Position numbers and translations under genes: made by a program. A stretch of 64,000 bases of DNA from CALEMW01 sp964343835. Its GTDB lineage: Bacteria > Krumholzibacteriota > Krumholzibacteriia > LZORAL124-64-63. The notes beneath the pieces were generated by a model. That model searched no databases, was not told the origin of the DNA, and saw only the letters and a program-made list of their open reading frames with translations. Location of the stretch: positions 104,220 through 168,219 of the forward strand of contig CAYFKR010000008.1 of NCBI GenBank assembly GCA_964343835.1. Direction: 5' to 3'. Below are positions 33,454 to 41,579 of the stretch, in pieces (position 1 is the stretch's first letter; each line of letters opens with the position of its first letter).

Positions 33454-34581
33454 ATGGAGTTCGCCGTCACGCCCGTATCGGGCAAGAAGGACCTGGGCGC
33501 CTTCCTGGACCTGCCCTACCGCGTCTACGCCGACGACCCCCACCACGTCTTCCCCCTGCTGGCCCAGCTCAAGGAGTTCCTGGACGAGAAGAAGAATCCC
33601 TTCTTCCGCCACGCCGAGACCCGCCTCTGGCTCGCCCGCCGCGACGGCGAGGTGGTGGGGCGCATCGGCGCCTGCGTGGACCGCTACCACAACGAGCACT
33701 GGAACGAGACGACCGGCTTCTTCGGGTTCTTCGAGTGCGTCGACGACCGCTCCGTGGCCCACGCCCTGCTCGACGAGGCCGCCGCCTGGATCCGCGAGCG
33801 CGGCATGACGGTCATGCGCGGCCCCCTGAATTTCACCACCAACCACGACAACCCCGGCCTGCTGGTGGACGGCGAACCGGGATCCCCGGTGCAGGGCATG
33901 GCCTACAACCCCGCGTACTACGAGGACCTGCTCTCGTCGTACGCCGGCCTGGAGCAGAGCAAGGACCTGTGGGCCTGGCAGATCCGGGCCGAGGATGTGA
34001 AGCTGCCCAAGAAGGCCGAGGAGAACGCGCGGCGGGTCCTCAAGGGCGAGACCGACCTCATCGTCCGCCCCATCGACAAGAAGCGATTCAAGGAAGAGGT
34101 GGAGCTGATCCGCTCCCTCTACAACCGCTGCTGGCACGAGAACTGGGGCTTCATTCCCATGGACCCCGACGAGTTCTACTTCGCGGCCAAGGAGATGAAG
34201 ATGCTGGTCAACGAGAACCTCCTGCTGATCGCCGAATGGCAGGGCGAGCCGGTGGGCTTCTCCATGACCGTGCCCGACTTCAACCGCGCCATGAAGCGCG
34301 TGAAGGGCAAGCTCTTCCCCTTCGGCATCTTCCGGTTCCTGGCCGACAAGCGGAAGATCGACTACGCCCGCACCCTGCTGCTGGGCGTGCTCCCGGAGCA
34401 CCGCCACAAGGGCGTGGACGTGATGATGGTGCTGCGCACCTACAAGGCCGCCATCCGCGGCGGCATCACCGCCGGCGAGTGCAGCTGGATCCTGGATTCC
34501 AACCGCGCCATGAACCGCATCCTCGAGAAGCTCGGGGCCAGGGTCTACCGCACCTACCGGATCTACGACAAGACGCTGTGA
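33454..34581 (+). CDS. GNAT-like acyltransferase, candidate bacterial ceramide synthase
   Basis: A 375-residue protein of the two-lobed GNAT-like family that opens with a PYRVYADDPHHVFPL segment, then NPFFRHAETRLWLARRDGEVVGRI. A second acetyltransferase-like half has LLLIAEWQGEPVGF and ARTLLLGVLPEHRHKGV, the acyl-CoA pyrophosphate loop region. Proteins of this family include the bacterial ceramide synthase bCerS that N-acylates 3-ketosphinganine in Caulobacter; homologues also exist in bacteria with no known sphingolipids. The position between spt and the reductase makes the ceramide role the best inference. The ATG at 33454 follows GGAGGAGG; the stop overlaps the next start (TGATG). Confidence 0.75.
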   Translation: MEFAVTPVSGKKDLGAFLDLPYRVYADDPHHVFPLLAQLKEFLDEKKNPFFRHAETRLWLARRDGEVVGRIGACVDRYHNEHWNETTGFFGFFECVDDRSVAHALLDEAAAWIRERGMTVMRGPLNFTTNHDNPGLLVDGEPGSPVQGMAYNPAYYEDLLSSYAGLEQSKDLWAWQIRAEDVKLPKKAEENARRVLKGETDLIVRPIDKKRFKEEVELIRSLYNRCWHENWGFIPMDPDEFYFAAKEMKMLVNENLLLIAEWQGEPVGFSMTVPDFNRAMKRVKGKLFPFGIFRFLADKRKIDYARTLLLGVLPEHRHKGVDVMMVLRTYKAAIRGGITAGECSWILDSNRAMNRILEKLGARVYRTYRIYDKTL

Positions 34582-35612
34582 TGACCGACGCCGCATCGAC
34601 CACCCCCGAGCGGACTCCCCTGGCCGCCCTGACCGGCGCCACGGGGTTCCTGGGCGGCCACATCGCCGACGCCCTGCTGGACGCCGGCTGGCGGGTGCGC
34701 GCCGCGGTGCGTCCCACCAGCGACACGTCGTGGCTGGCCGACGAGGTGGAGACCATGGAGGTTCCCCTCTCCCCCACGGGCGCCATCGACGACTGGGCCA
34801 CCCCCGACGACCGCCGCGCCCTCGGCGCCTTCGTCCACGGCGCGACCGCCGTGATCCACTGCGCCGGCGCCGTCCGTGCCGCCACCCTCGACGACTACCG
34901 CCGCGCCAACACCGCCTCGACCTGGCGCCTGCTCAACGCCGCCGCGGACGACGGCGGCGTGAAGTCCTTCTTGCTCATCTCCAGCCTGGCCGCCGCCGGC
35001 CCCGCCGAGCCGGGCCGCCCCCGCCTGGAGACCGGTCCCCGCCGCCCGGTCACGGACTACGGCCGCTCCAAGGCCGAGGCCGAGGCCCTGGTGGAGCAGG
35101 ACTGGCCCTTCCGCACCTGCTCGCTGCGCCCGCCCGCCCTGTACGGCCCCCGCGACACGGCTTTCCTGCCCCTGTTCAAGGCCGCGCGCTTCGGGCTGAC
35201 GGTGCGCATCGGCGCCCTGCGCGAGCTCTCCCTGGTGGACGGCCGCGACGCCGCGGCAGCAGCGGTGCTGCTGGCCGGCGACGACCGCGCCCGCGGCCCC
35301 TGGTTCGTGGACGACGGCGAGGTCTACGACTTCGCCGACCTCGCCCACTACGTGGGCAAGGCCTGGGGCAAGACGATCCGCACCCTGCCGCTTCCGGTGG
35401 GCGCCCTGCGCGTGGCCGCGGCCCTGGTGGGTCGCCGCAAGGCCTCGCGCCTGCCTCTGCTGGCCCCCGACCGCATCGTGGACGCCACCCAGGCCGCCTG
35501 GACCTGCGACGGCTCGAAGCTCCGCGACCGCCTCGGCTTCGAGGCGGAGTTCGACCTCCGCAACGGCTTCGCCGACACCCTCGACTGGTACCGCCGGGAG
35601 GGCTGGCTGTGA
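34581..35612 (+). CDS. NAD(P)-dependent epimerase/dehydratase family, candidate ceramide reductase
   Basis: A 343-residue extended SDR. The nucleotide motif is TGATGFLGGH, the acidic or phosphate-selecting region is AVRPTSDTSWL, VIHCAGAV marks strand 4, and the catalytic pair is in DYGRSKAEAE (Y-x-x-x-K) after the serine of LISSLAAAG. In the known bacterial ceramide pathway a protein of this class (CerR) reduces the 3-keto group after N-acylation. One-base overlap with the acyltransferase and a GTGA overlap with the next gene show tight coupling. Class is certain; the ceramide substrate is inferred from context. Confidence 0.82.
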   Translation: MTDAASTTPERTPLAALTGATGFLGGHIADALLDAGWRVRAAVRPTSDTSWLADEVETMEVPLSPTGAIDDWATPDDRRALGAFVHGATAVIHCAGAVRAATLDDYRRANTASTWRLLNAAADDGGVKSFLLISSLAAAGPAEPGRPRLETGPRRPVTDYGRSKAEAEALVEQDWPFRTCSLRPPALYGPRDTAFLPLFKAARFGLTVRIGALRELSLVDGRDAAAAAVLLAGDDRARGPWFVDDGEVYDFADLAHYVGKAWGKTIRTLPLPVGALRVAAALVGRRKASRLPLLAPDRIVDATQAAWTCDGSKLRDRLGFEAEFDLRNGFADTLDWYRREGWL

Positions 35613-36538
35613 CCCGCTGGTTCCGGCGCCTCTCCCCCACCCGCCTGGACCTGGACCGCTGGGCCGTGGTCTACCTGGCCGTCAGCGGCGTGTGGCCCCT
35701 GCTCAACCCGTCGGTGTGCGCCCATCCGGTGTGGCGGTTCGTGCTGCACGTGGGACTGGCGGTGCTGATCTGGTTCTTGCCGCCCATGCTGCGGCGCTCG
35801 CGGCACACGGTCCTGAAGGTCGCGGGCGAGATCTACCTGCCCTTCCTCTTCCCGTTCTTCTACACGGAGATGGAGTTCCTGGGGATCGTCTTCCACGGCT
35901 TCCACGACTCGTTCGACCCCTGGCTGATCGGGCTGGAGGCGTGGGTCTTCGGGTCCCAGCCGAGCCTCGACTGGTCCCGCGCATGGCCGTGGCCGTGGTT
36001 CCACGAGCTCATGGAGTTCGCCTACTTCACCTACTACTTCTATGCCCCCGGCGTGCTGCTGCTGATCGCCCGCCGTGTTCCCGACGGCCACCGCTGGACC
36101 GCCACTCGCGCCTTCATCCGCGACCTCAGCGCCACCATGCTGCTGTGCTACGCCCTGTACACGTTCTTCCCGGCCTGGGGCCCCAAGTTCTTCCGCACCG
36201 GCCCGATCCCCGTGGAGGGCTGGATCTTCACGGACATCATGCACGTGATCCACGCCAACGGCGCCCTGCTGGGCGCGGCCTTCCCGAGCAGCCACGTGGC
36301 CGGTTCCATGATGGGCTGGTGGCACGTGTGGAAGCTGTTCCCCCGGCTGAGGATGCCGGTGACGGTGCTGTGGGTGCTGCTGTGCATGAGCACGGTGTAC
36401 TGCCGCTACCACTACGTGGTGGACGTGGTCGGGGGGCTGATGCTGGGGACGCTGGTGCTGTGGCTGGGGCACCGCTTCGCCGAACGTGGTCCGCGGCGCA
36501 GCCTCCGGGACATGATCCCCCGGTTCAGGCGGGCTTGA
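35609..36538 (+). CDS. PAP2_3-type membrane phosphatase/head-group transferase (IPC-synthase-like)
   Basis: A 309-residue protein with about six membrane helices. The catalytic motifs are AAFPSSHVAGS (near 225) and CRYHYVVDVVGG (near 265). The second replaces the SRxxxxxH of ordinary PAP2 enzymes with the RxHYxVD form found in Aur1-like inositol phosphorylceramide synthases and sphingomyelin synthases. That fits addition of a phospho-head group to ceramide, or dephosphorylation of a lipid. The GTG at 35609 overlaps the reductase stop. The last 14 bases overlap the stop region of the convergent methyltransferase gene. Confidence 0.82.
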   Translation: MTRWFRRLSPTRLDLDRWAVVYLAVSGVWPLLNPSVCAHPVWRFVLHVGLAVLIWFLPPMLRRSRHTVLKVAGEIYLPFLFPFFYTEMEFLGIVFHGFHDSFDPWLIGLEAWVFGSQPSLDWSRAWPWPWFHELMEFAYFTYYFYAPGVLLLIARRVPDGHRWTATRAFIRDLSATMLLCYALYTFFPAWGPKFFRTGPIPVEGWIFTDIMHVIHANGALLGAAFPSSHVAGSMMGWWHVWKLFPRLRMPVTVLWVLLCMSTVYCRYHYVVDVVGGLMLGTLVLWLGHRFAERGPRRSLRDMIPRFRRA

Positions 36539-37298
36539 CGATCAGACCCTGCCCCGTGGGCAGCGACAGCACGTCCGCGCCCAGCTCCGCCGCCAGCCCG
36601 TCCATGGCGTGTTTCTGGGGCTCGAACCCCTTGTAGGCGTAATCGTCCAGCAGCACCGGGGCGCCCGGCGACAGCCGCGGCCAGAAGTGCCGCAGGGCCG
36701 CCACTTCGGGCGGGGCGCAGTTCATGTCGATGTGCAGGTAGGCGATCCGCTCGGCGGTGACCTCGGGCAGCGTGTCCGGGATGGCCCCCACCACGAACCG
36801 CACGCCCTCCCACTCCGCGAAGTTGGCCTTCACGCCGTCGAGGTCGGCGGTGTACACACCACTGGCCAGCTTGGAGTCGCTCTCGGCCATCTTGTCGCGG
36901 CCCCGTTCCTCGTCGGTGACGAAGCGCTGGTCGATGCCGCCGAAGGTGTCCAGCAGCCAGAAGGTGCGGTCGTTCGTATTCCAGTCCAGGAACTCCATGA
37001 CCGACGAGCTGAGCACGCCGCGGTTCACGCCGCATTCGACGAAGTCGCCGTCGAGCTTCGCGGCCATCCGTGCGGCCCACAGGCCCACGTGGACGCGCCA
37101 GTGCCACTGGTAGTCGTGGCCGGCGGCGGCCCGGACACCGCGGTCGTAGGCGCGGCGGAAGGCGGGGTCGTCCATGAAGTCGTGGTTGTGGATGCTGATC
37201 AGGCCGTCCTGGTCGTGGACGGCGGAGGGGCCTTCGGCGGGGAGGCGGTAGATGCCGTAGCCGGCGGCATGGATCAGCTTGAGCAGAAGGGACTTCAC
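36525..37298 (-). CDS. TylF/MycF-family O-methyltransferase
   Basis: A 257-residue SAM-dependent enzyme of the macrocin O-methyltransferase (TylF) family. Motifs: GDFVECGVNRGVLSSSVME (SAM-binding motif I), FWLLDTFGGID, and the metal/catalytic region YLHIDMNCAPPEVAAL with VLLDDYAYKGFEPQKHAMD. The family methylates sugar hydroxyls in antibiotics, glycolipids and polysaccharides. Here a surface glycan or glycolipid is likely, possibly a sphingolipid head group given the convergent operon, but that is speculation. The start is GTG at 37298, eight bases after GGGAG. Confidence 0.87.
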   Translation of the reverse strand: MKSLLLKLIHAAGYGIYRLPAEGPSAVHDQDGLISIHNHDFMDDPAFRRAYDRGVRAAAGHDYQWHWRVHVGLWAARMAAKLDGDFVECGVNRGVLSSSVMEFLDWNTNDRTFWLLDTFGGIDQRFVTDEERGRDKMAESDSKLASGVYTADLDGVKANFAEWEGVRFVVGAIPDTLPEVTAERIAYLHIDMNCAPPEVAALRHFWPRLSPGAPVLLDDYAYKGFEPQKHAMDGLAAELGADVLSLPTGQGLIVKPA

Positions 37299-37410
37299 GG
37301 GGCGGCTCCCGGGTTGAAGGTCGGTCCGAAGAAGGTACCCGCGCAAGCGGGCGTCGGGCAAGAAGAAGGGCGCCCCCCGGGCGCCCTCGCGATTCCTCGC
37401 TCTACACCGC

Positions 37411-37620
37411 TCAGCCGAACCCGGCCGAGCCGCAGCCTCCCCCGCCGCCGCCGGAGAAACCGTCCCCGCCGCTCGTGGAAGCGAACGTCGACATCCGTTT
37501 CTCGGCCTTCTTCGCCCCACACTCGGGGCATTCCACGTCGCCGCTGTCGGCCTCGGCGATGGTGCAGAGCTCCTCGAACTCCGCCTTGCACTTGCCGCAG
37601 GTGAACTCGTAGATGGGCAC
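37411..37620 (-). CDS. FmdB-type zinc-ribbon protein
   Basis: A 69-residue protein with an N-terminal FmdB ribbon: MPIYEFTCGKCKAEFEEL then VECPECGAKKAEKR, giving two CxxC pairs. A glycine-rich tail (GGGGGGCGSAGFG) ends it, as in many family members. FmdB-like proteins are proposed regulators, but no mechanism is established. The start is GTG at 37620; its ribosome-binding site GAGGT overlaps the stop codon of the candidate selenoprotein nine bases upstream, so the two look coupled. Confidence 0.9.
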   Translation of the reverse strand: MPIYEFTCGKCKAEFEELCTIAEADSGDVECPECGAKKAEKRMSTFASTSGGDGFSGGGGGGCGSAGFG

Positions 37621-37629
37621 GGTCCGACC

Positions 37630-37773
37630 TCACTTCCTCTTCTTCGGCGCGCCCACGGTGTCGTCTCGATCCCCGATCGAGCAGGCGCTGCCTCAGGTGG
37701 GCACGCCCAGTTTCGGGAACACGAACTGGACCAGGACGAAGTAGATCACCACCACGGCGATGATATCGAGCAT
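37630..37773 (-). CDS. Small membrane peptide, candidate selenoprotein (in-frame TGA at 37693-37695)
   Basis: With a normal reading of TGA the gene is 26 residues (37693-37773), one hydrophobic helix ending PKLGVPT. It starts at ATG 37773 behind a very strong GGGGAGGG. If TGA is read as selenocysteine, the frame continues for 20 more codons to a TGA at 37630. The product is then 47 residues with T-U-G-S-A-C after the helix and a PKKRK end. A 7-bp hairpin with a GGG loop begins 11 bases after the TGA, at the distance of a bacterial SECIS. The extended stop lies 9 bases from the FmdB start. Coding of the first 26 residues is likely; selenocysteine is an inference. Confidence 0.6.
37665..37681 (-). 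promoter_or_regulatory. SECIS-like stem-loop after the in-frame TGA
   Basis: CTCGATC, loop GGG, GATCGAG: a perfect 7-bp stem whose apical loop begins 18 bases after the TGA and has G in its first two positions, as expected for bacterial SECIS elements. No T-run follows, so a simple terminator is less likely. Confidence 0.5.
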
Positions 37774-37824
37774 GAGGCCCTCCCCGGGCATCCGCGTCGG
37801 TTGCGAAGATGATTGACGATGTCC

Positions 37825-37852
37825 AATCTACGACGAAAACGGCGACCGTCAA
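37825..37852 (-). promoter_or_regulatory. Promoter of the candidate selenoprotein-fmdB unit
   Basis: TTGACG (37847-37852), 16-base spacer, TAGATT (37825-37830) on the minus strand, ending 51 bases before the ATG at 37773. It lies in the gap after the SDR gene and would allow independent expression. Confidence 0.5.
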
Positions 37853-37867
37853 GGCCGCCCGCCGCAC

Positions 37868-38662
37868 TCAGAAGGTACCCTGCACCCATCCCCCGTCCGC
37901 CGCGATGAACTGGCCGGTCACGTAGCCGGCCCGCTCGCTCATCAGGAACGTGATGAGGGCCGCCAGCTCCTCCGGATCCCCGAGCCGGCCCGCCGGGATC
38001 TCCGCCTCCCAGCCGGCCAGGACCTCGGCACGGTCGGCGGCGTCGCCGCGGGCGATGCGGTCGGCCACGATGCGGTCGATGGCGCTGGTGGTGTGGAAGC
38101 CCGGCCCTACGCTGTTGAGGGTCACCCCGTCTGGGGCCGCCTCGCGGGCGAGCTGCTTGATCATGGAATGGGCGGCGGGGCGGATCACGTTGGAGAGCAT
38201 CAGGTTGGGCAGGTGCTGCTTCACCGTCACCGACGTCACCTGCACCACCCGGCCGTAGCCCCGCTCACGCATGCCCGGCACCACGCGGCGGCACAGGCGC
38301 ACGGCGGATTCGAGGGTCAGGCGGTAAGCGGACTCCCAGGCGTCCAGGCCGATGTCGTCGAAGAAACCGGCGGGCGGGCCGCCCGCGTTGATCAGCATCA
38401 GGTCCACGGGGCCGAGGGAATGCTCCACCTCGGTCACGAACCGTTCGACGGCTTCGCCGTCGGTCACGTCCACCCTGCCTGGCAACACACGACCGGCTCC
38501 GGCGGCCTGCACCGCGGCGGCCGCGGCGGCCAGGTCGTCCTCGCCGCGGGCGCACAGGGCCACGTCGGCGCCCTCGCGGGCCAGTTCCAGGGCGGTGGCC
38601 AGGCCGAAGCCCCGCGATCCCGCCGTCACCAGGGCCACCCGGCCCTTCACGCCCAGATCCAT
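37868..38662 (-). CDS. Atypical short-chain dehydrogenase/reductase (FabG-like)
   Basis: A 264-residue Rossmann-fold SDR. The cofactor motif is TAGSRGFG (13-20), the strand-4 motif is INAGGP and the C-terminus is YVTGQFIAADGGW. The catalytic Ser lies in VTSVTVKQ, but the Tyr-x-x-x-Lys position reads SNVIR (about 157-161), so both catalytic residues are replaced. This S-N-x-x-R form defines a known divergent SDR subgroup whose activity is unclear. The ATG at 38662 has AGGAGG upstream. It is divergent from metG. Confidence 0.88.
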   Translation of the reverse strand: MDLGVKGRVALVTAGSRGFGLATALELAREGADVALCARGEDDLAAAAAAVQAAGAGRVLPGRVDVTDGEAVERFVTEVEHSLGPVDLMLINAGGPPAGFFDDIGLDAWESAYRLTLESAVRLCRRVVPGMRERGYGRVVQVTSVTVKQHLPNLMLSNVIRPAAHSMIKQLAREAAPDGVTLNSVGPGFHTTSAIDRIVADRIARGDAADRAEVLAGWEAEIPAGRLGDPEELAALITFLMSERAGYVTGQFIAADGGWVQGTF

Positions 38663-38746
38663 GCGTTCCTCCTTGCCCGCCGCGCGGGCCGTCGCCTACA
38701 TTGGGGACCGATCATACGCGATCAGGCAACCAACGGGGAGATCTTC

Positions 38747-40447
38747 GTGGCCGACCAGAAACCCGCCTTCGCCAGGACCCTCATCACCGCCGCCCTGCCC
38801 TACGCCAACGGCGAGATCCACCTGGGGCACCTGGCCGGGGCCTACCTGCCCGCCGACATCTACGCCCGCTTCCTGCGGCTGCGGGGCGAGGACGTGCTGT
38901 TCATCTGCGGCACCGACGAGTACGGCGTGCCCATCACCCTGACGGCCGAGCGCGAGGGCATCACCCCCAAGGAGCTGGTGGACCGCAACTACGCGTCCAT
39001 CAGTCGCTCCTTCGAGGGCTTCGGGATGTCCTTCGACAATTTCTCCCAGACCTCCCGCGAGATCCACACCGAGACCAGCCAGGCCTTTTTCCTGGACCTG
39101 CACGGCCAGGGCCTGCTGAAGCAGCGCACCAGCGAGCAGTTCTACAGCCCGTCCCAGGGCCGCTTCCTGGCCGACCGCTACATCGAGGGCACCTGCCCCA
39201 AGTGCTCCAGCGACCGCGCCCGCGGCGACCAGTGCGAGGCCTGCGGTACGTCGCTGAACGCGGACGAGCTCATCGAGCCCCGCAGCGTCATGGACAACTC
39301 GCCGCTCGAGAAGCGCGAGACCGTCCACTGGTACCTGCCCCTGGACGACTGGCAGCCCGCACTGCAGGAGTGGCTCGGGAAGCATCCGGAGTGGAAGGAG
39401 AACGTCCTGAACTACTGCAACGGGTGGTTCAAGGACGGCCTTCAGCCCCGCGCCGCCACGCGCGACCTGCACTGGGGCGTGCCGGTTCCCCTGGAGGACC
39501 ACGAGGGCAAGGTCTTCTACGTGTGGTTCGACGCGCCCATCGGCTACATCTCGTCGACCCGTGAGTGGGCCGCCGCCCAGGGCGATCCCGAGGCCTGGCG
39601 CACCTGGTGGCAGAGCGGCGACACGCGCCTGATCCACTTCATCGGCAAGGACAACATCGTCTTCCACGCCATCATGTTCCCGGGCATGCTCATGCACCAC
39701 AGCGAGGGCTACGTGCTGCCGGACAACGTGCCGGCCAACGAGTTCCTGAACCTCGAGGGCGACAAGCTCTCCACCAGCCGCGGCCACGCCGTGTGGCTGC
39801 CCGAGTACCTGGAGGAGTTCAGCGCCGACGTGCTGCGCTACACCCTGGCCCGCGGCCTGCCCGAGACCCGCGACACCGACTTCACCTGGAAGGGCCTGCA
39901 GGCCCGCAACGACGGCGAGCTGGGCAACAACTTCGGCAACCTCATCAACCGCGTGTTCACCTTCGCCCACAAGTACTTCGACGGGAAGGTCCCCGCGTGG
40001 ACCGACGCCGACCTCACCGACCTCGACCGCGCCGCCCTGGACGAGGTGGCCGCCTGCCTCGAGCGATGGGAAGCCCATCTCGAGAAGTTCGAGATGCGCG
40101 CGGCCGTGGAAGCCGCCTTCGCCGCCGGCCAGGCGGGCAACCGCTACTTCGACGAGTCGGCGCCCTTCAAGACCCGCAAGGACGATCTGGACCGCTGCGG
40201 CGTGTCCATCGCCGTGGCCCTGCAGCTGCTGCGCATGATCGCCGTCATGCTCACGCCGGTTGTGCCCCACGCCATGGAAAAGGTCTGGGGCTGGCTGGGC
40301 ATGGAGACGGACCTGCACCACGGCGGCCTCGAGGAGGCCCGCCGGCCGCTGCCCGCCGGACGCGAGCTCGGCAAGCAGGAGATCCTGTTCCCGCGGCTGG
40401 AGGACGAGGTGATCGAGGCCCAGATCGAGAAGCTGAAGAACCTGTAG
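38747..40447 (+). CDS. metG: Methionyl-tRNA synthetase
   Basis: Class I synthetase charging tRNA-Met, 566 residues. The HIGH equivalent is HLGH (25-28) in ALPYANGEIHLGH. The connective peptide has a four-Cys zinc knuckle CPKC...CEAC near 149. The KMSKS loop is represented by DKLSTSRG near 339. The anticodon-binding helical domain follows, and the chain stops without the C-terminal EMAP-like tRNA-binding domain seen in longer forms. The start is GTG at 38747 behind GGGGAG. It is convergent with the deaminase gene, 12 bases apart. Confidence 0.97.
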   Translation: MADQKPAFARTLITAALPYANGEIHLGHLAGAYLPADIYARFLRLRGEDVLFICGTDEYGVPITLTAEREGITPKELVDRNYASISRSFEGFGMSFDNFSQTSREIHTETSQAFFLDLHGQGLLKQRTSEQFYSPSQGRFLADRYIEGTCPKCSSDRARGDQCEACGTSLNADELIEPRSVMDNSPLEKRETVHWYLPLDDWQPALQEWLGKHPEWKENVLNYCNGWFKDGLQPRAATRDLHWGVPVPLEDHEGKVFYVWFDAPIGYISSTREWAAAQGDPEAWRTWWQSGDTRLIHFIGKDNIVFHAIMFPGMLMHHSEGYVLPDNVPANEFLNLEGDKLSTSRGHAVWLPEYLEEFSADVLRYTLARGLPETRDTDFTWKGLQARNDGELGNNFGNLINRVFTFAHKYFDGKVPAWTDADLTDLDRAALDEVAACLERWEAHLEKFEMRAAVEAAFAAGQAGNRYFDESAPFKTRKDDLDRCGVSIAVALQLLRMIAVMLTPVVPHAMEKVWGWLGMETDLHHGGLEEARRPLPAGRELGKQEILFPRLEDEVIEAQIEKLKNL

Positions 40448-40459
40448 TCGGACCGGATC

Positions 40460-41458
40460 CTAGCGATCGGCGTCTTCCGCGAGGAGGGCGCCGATTTCCT
40501 TTTTAAGGGGGGCGGGGGCGAAGGAGGCGTCTAGGGCGGCGCGGACCATGACGGCGGCCTCGGCGTCGGTGAGTGCGTACCGGGAGGCGGCTTCGGCGTA
40601 CTCGCCGCTCAAGGTGGTGCCGAACAGTGCCGGATCGTCGGTGTGGAGGCTGCAGGGCACGCCGGCGTCCAGGAAGGCGCGCAGGGGGTGGGCGTCGCGG
40701 TCGGGCACCGCGCCGGTGGCCACGTTGCTGCCGGGGCAGAGCTCCACGTGAACGCCGCGGGCGGCGAGCTGGGCCAGGGTCTCCGGGTCGCGGGCGGCGG
40801 ACACGGCATGGCCCACGCGGTCCACGCCGCAGTCCATCACGGCCGAGCGCACGTTCTCCGGGCCGCCGGTCTCCCCCGCGTGGCAGGTGGTGCCGAGGCC
40901 CTCGCGGCGGGCGTCGCGGAAGTGGTCGGCGAAGTCGACGGCGGGCAGGGCGGTCTCGTCGCCGCCGAGGCCGAAGCCCACCACGCCCAGTTCCGGGCCG
41001 GCCTTCACGGCATCTTCCAGGGCGTGCCAGGCGGCGTCGGGCCCCCACTGGCGCACGGCGTCGGGCAGCCAGCGCAGGTGGACGCCGTGGAGCTCCCGCG
41101 CCTCGTGGGCGGCCTCGGCCAGGGCCCGCTGGACCGGCAGGGGGTCGCGGTCGCGTTTGCGGAGCACGCCGTAGGCCACCGTGACCTCCGCGTAGACCAC
41201 GCCCTCGGCTGCCATCCGGGCGGCCATGGCCATCGCCACGTCGCGGTGGTCCGCCGGGGTGGCCACCACGGCGCTGACGGCCTTGAATCGCTCCAGGAAA
41301 TCCATGAATCCGGAGACCGGGCGGTAGGCCGTTCCGGCGGCGGTCAGGCACAGACCGGGCACCTCGGGCCGACCATGGCGGTCGGCCAGTGCCACGAGCA
41401 GTTCCGGAGGAACGGAACCCTCAAGGTGGACATGGAGTTCGACGAGCGGTCGCGGCAT
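40460..41458 (-). CDS. Adenosine deaminase family (adenosine or aminodeoxyfutalosine deaminase)
   Basis: A zinc amidohydrolase of 332 residues. Metal ligands are the two His of ELHVHLEG (H9, H11), the His of TCHAGETGGPENV and the Asp of SLHTDDPALFG. The catalytic Glu is in HAGE. Known family members deaminate adenosine in purine salvage or 6-amino-6-deoxyfutalosine in the alternative menaquinone pathway. No other mqn gene is present to decide between them. The ATG at 41458 is chosen for the GGAG nine bases upstream and the immediate start of the domain. Confidence 0.92.
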   Translation of the reverse strand: MPRPLVELHVHLEGSVPPELLVALADRHGRPEVPGLCLTAAGTAYRPVSGFMDFLERFKAVSAVVATPADHRDVAMAMAARMAAEGVVYAEVTVAYGVLRKRDRDPLPVQRALAEAAHEARELHGVHLRWLPDAVRQWGPDAAWHALEDAVKAGPELGVVGFGLGGDETALPAVDFADHFRDARREGLGTTCHAGETGGPENVRSAVMDCGVDRVGHAVSAARDPETLAQLAARGVHVELCPGSNVATGAVPDRDAHPLRAFLDAGVPCSLHTDDPALFGTTLSGEYAEAASRYALTDAEAAVMVRAALDASFAPAPLKKEIGALLAEDADR

Positions 41459-41579
41459 CGGGGCGCTCCGGCACGGGGGTTGCAACGGTGACGGGTCGGG
41501 ATCGGACGCCCATGCAACCTGCGCCCGATCCGTACGTTGAGGATAAATCCCCACCACCGGGGACGCACGGAAAAACACC

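Noticed and set aside
30139..34581. A single 1480-residue frame running from the AMMECR1-type gene to the acyltransferase
   Set aside because: It crosses two N gaps and reads spt out of frame; only its last 375 codons are a real gene.
37665..37681. Reading the hairpin after the small peptide simply as a transcription terminator
   Set aside because: No T-run follows, the frame stays open through it, and fmdB starts shortly after without its own visible promoter; the SECIS reading explains more, though it is unproven.
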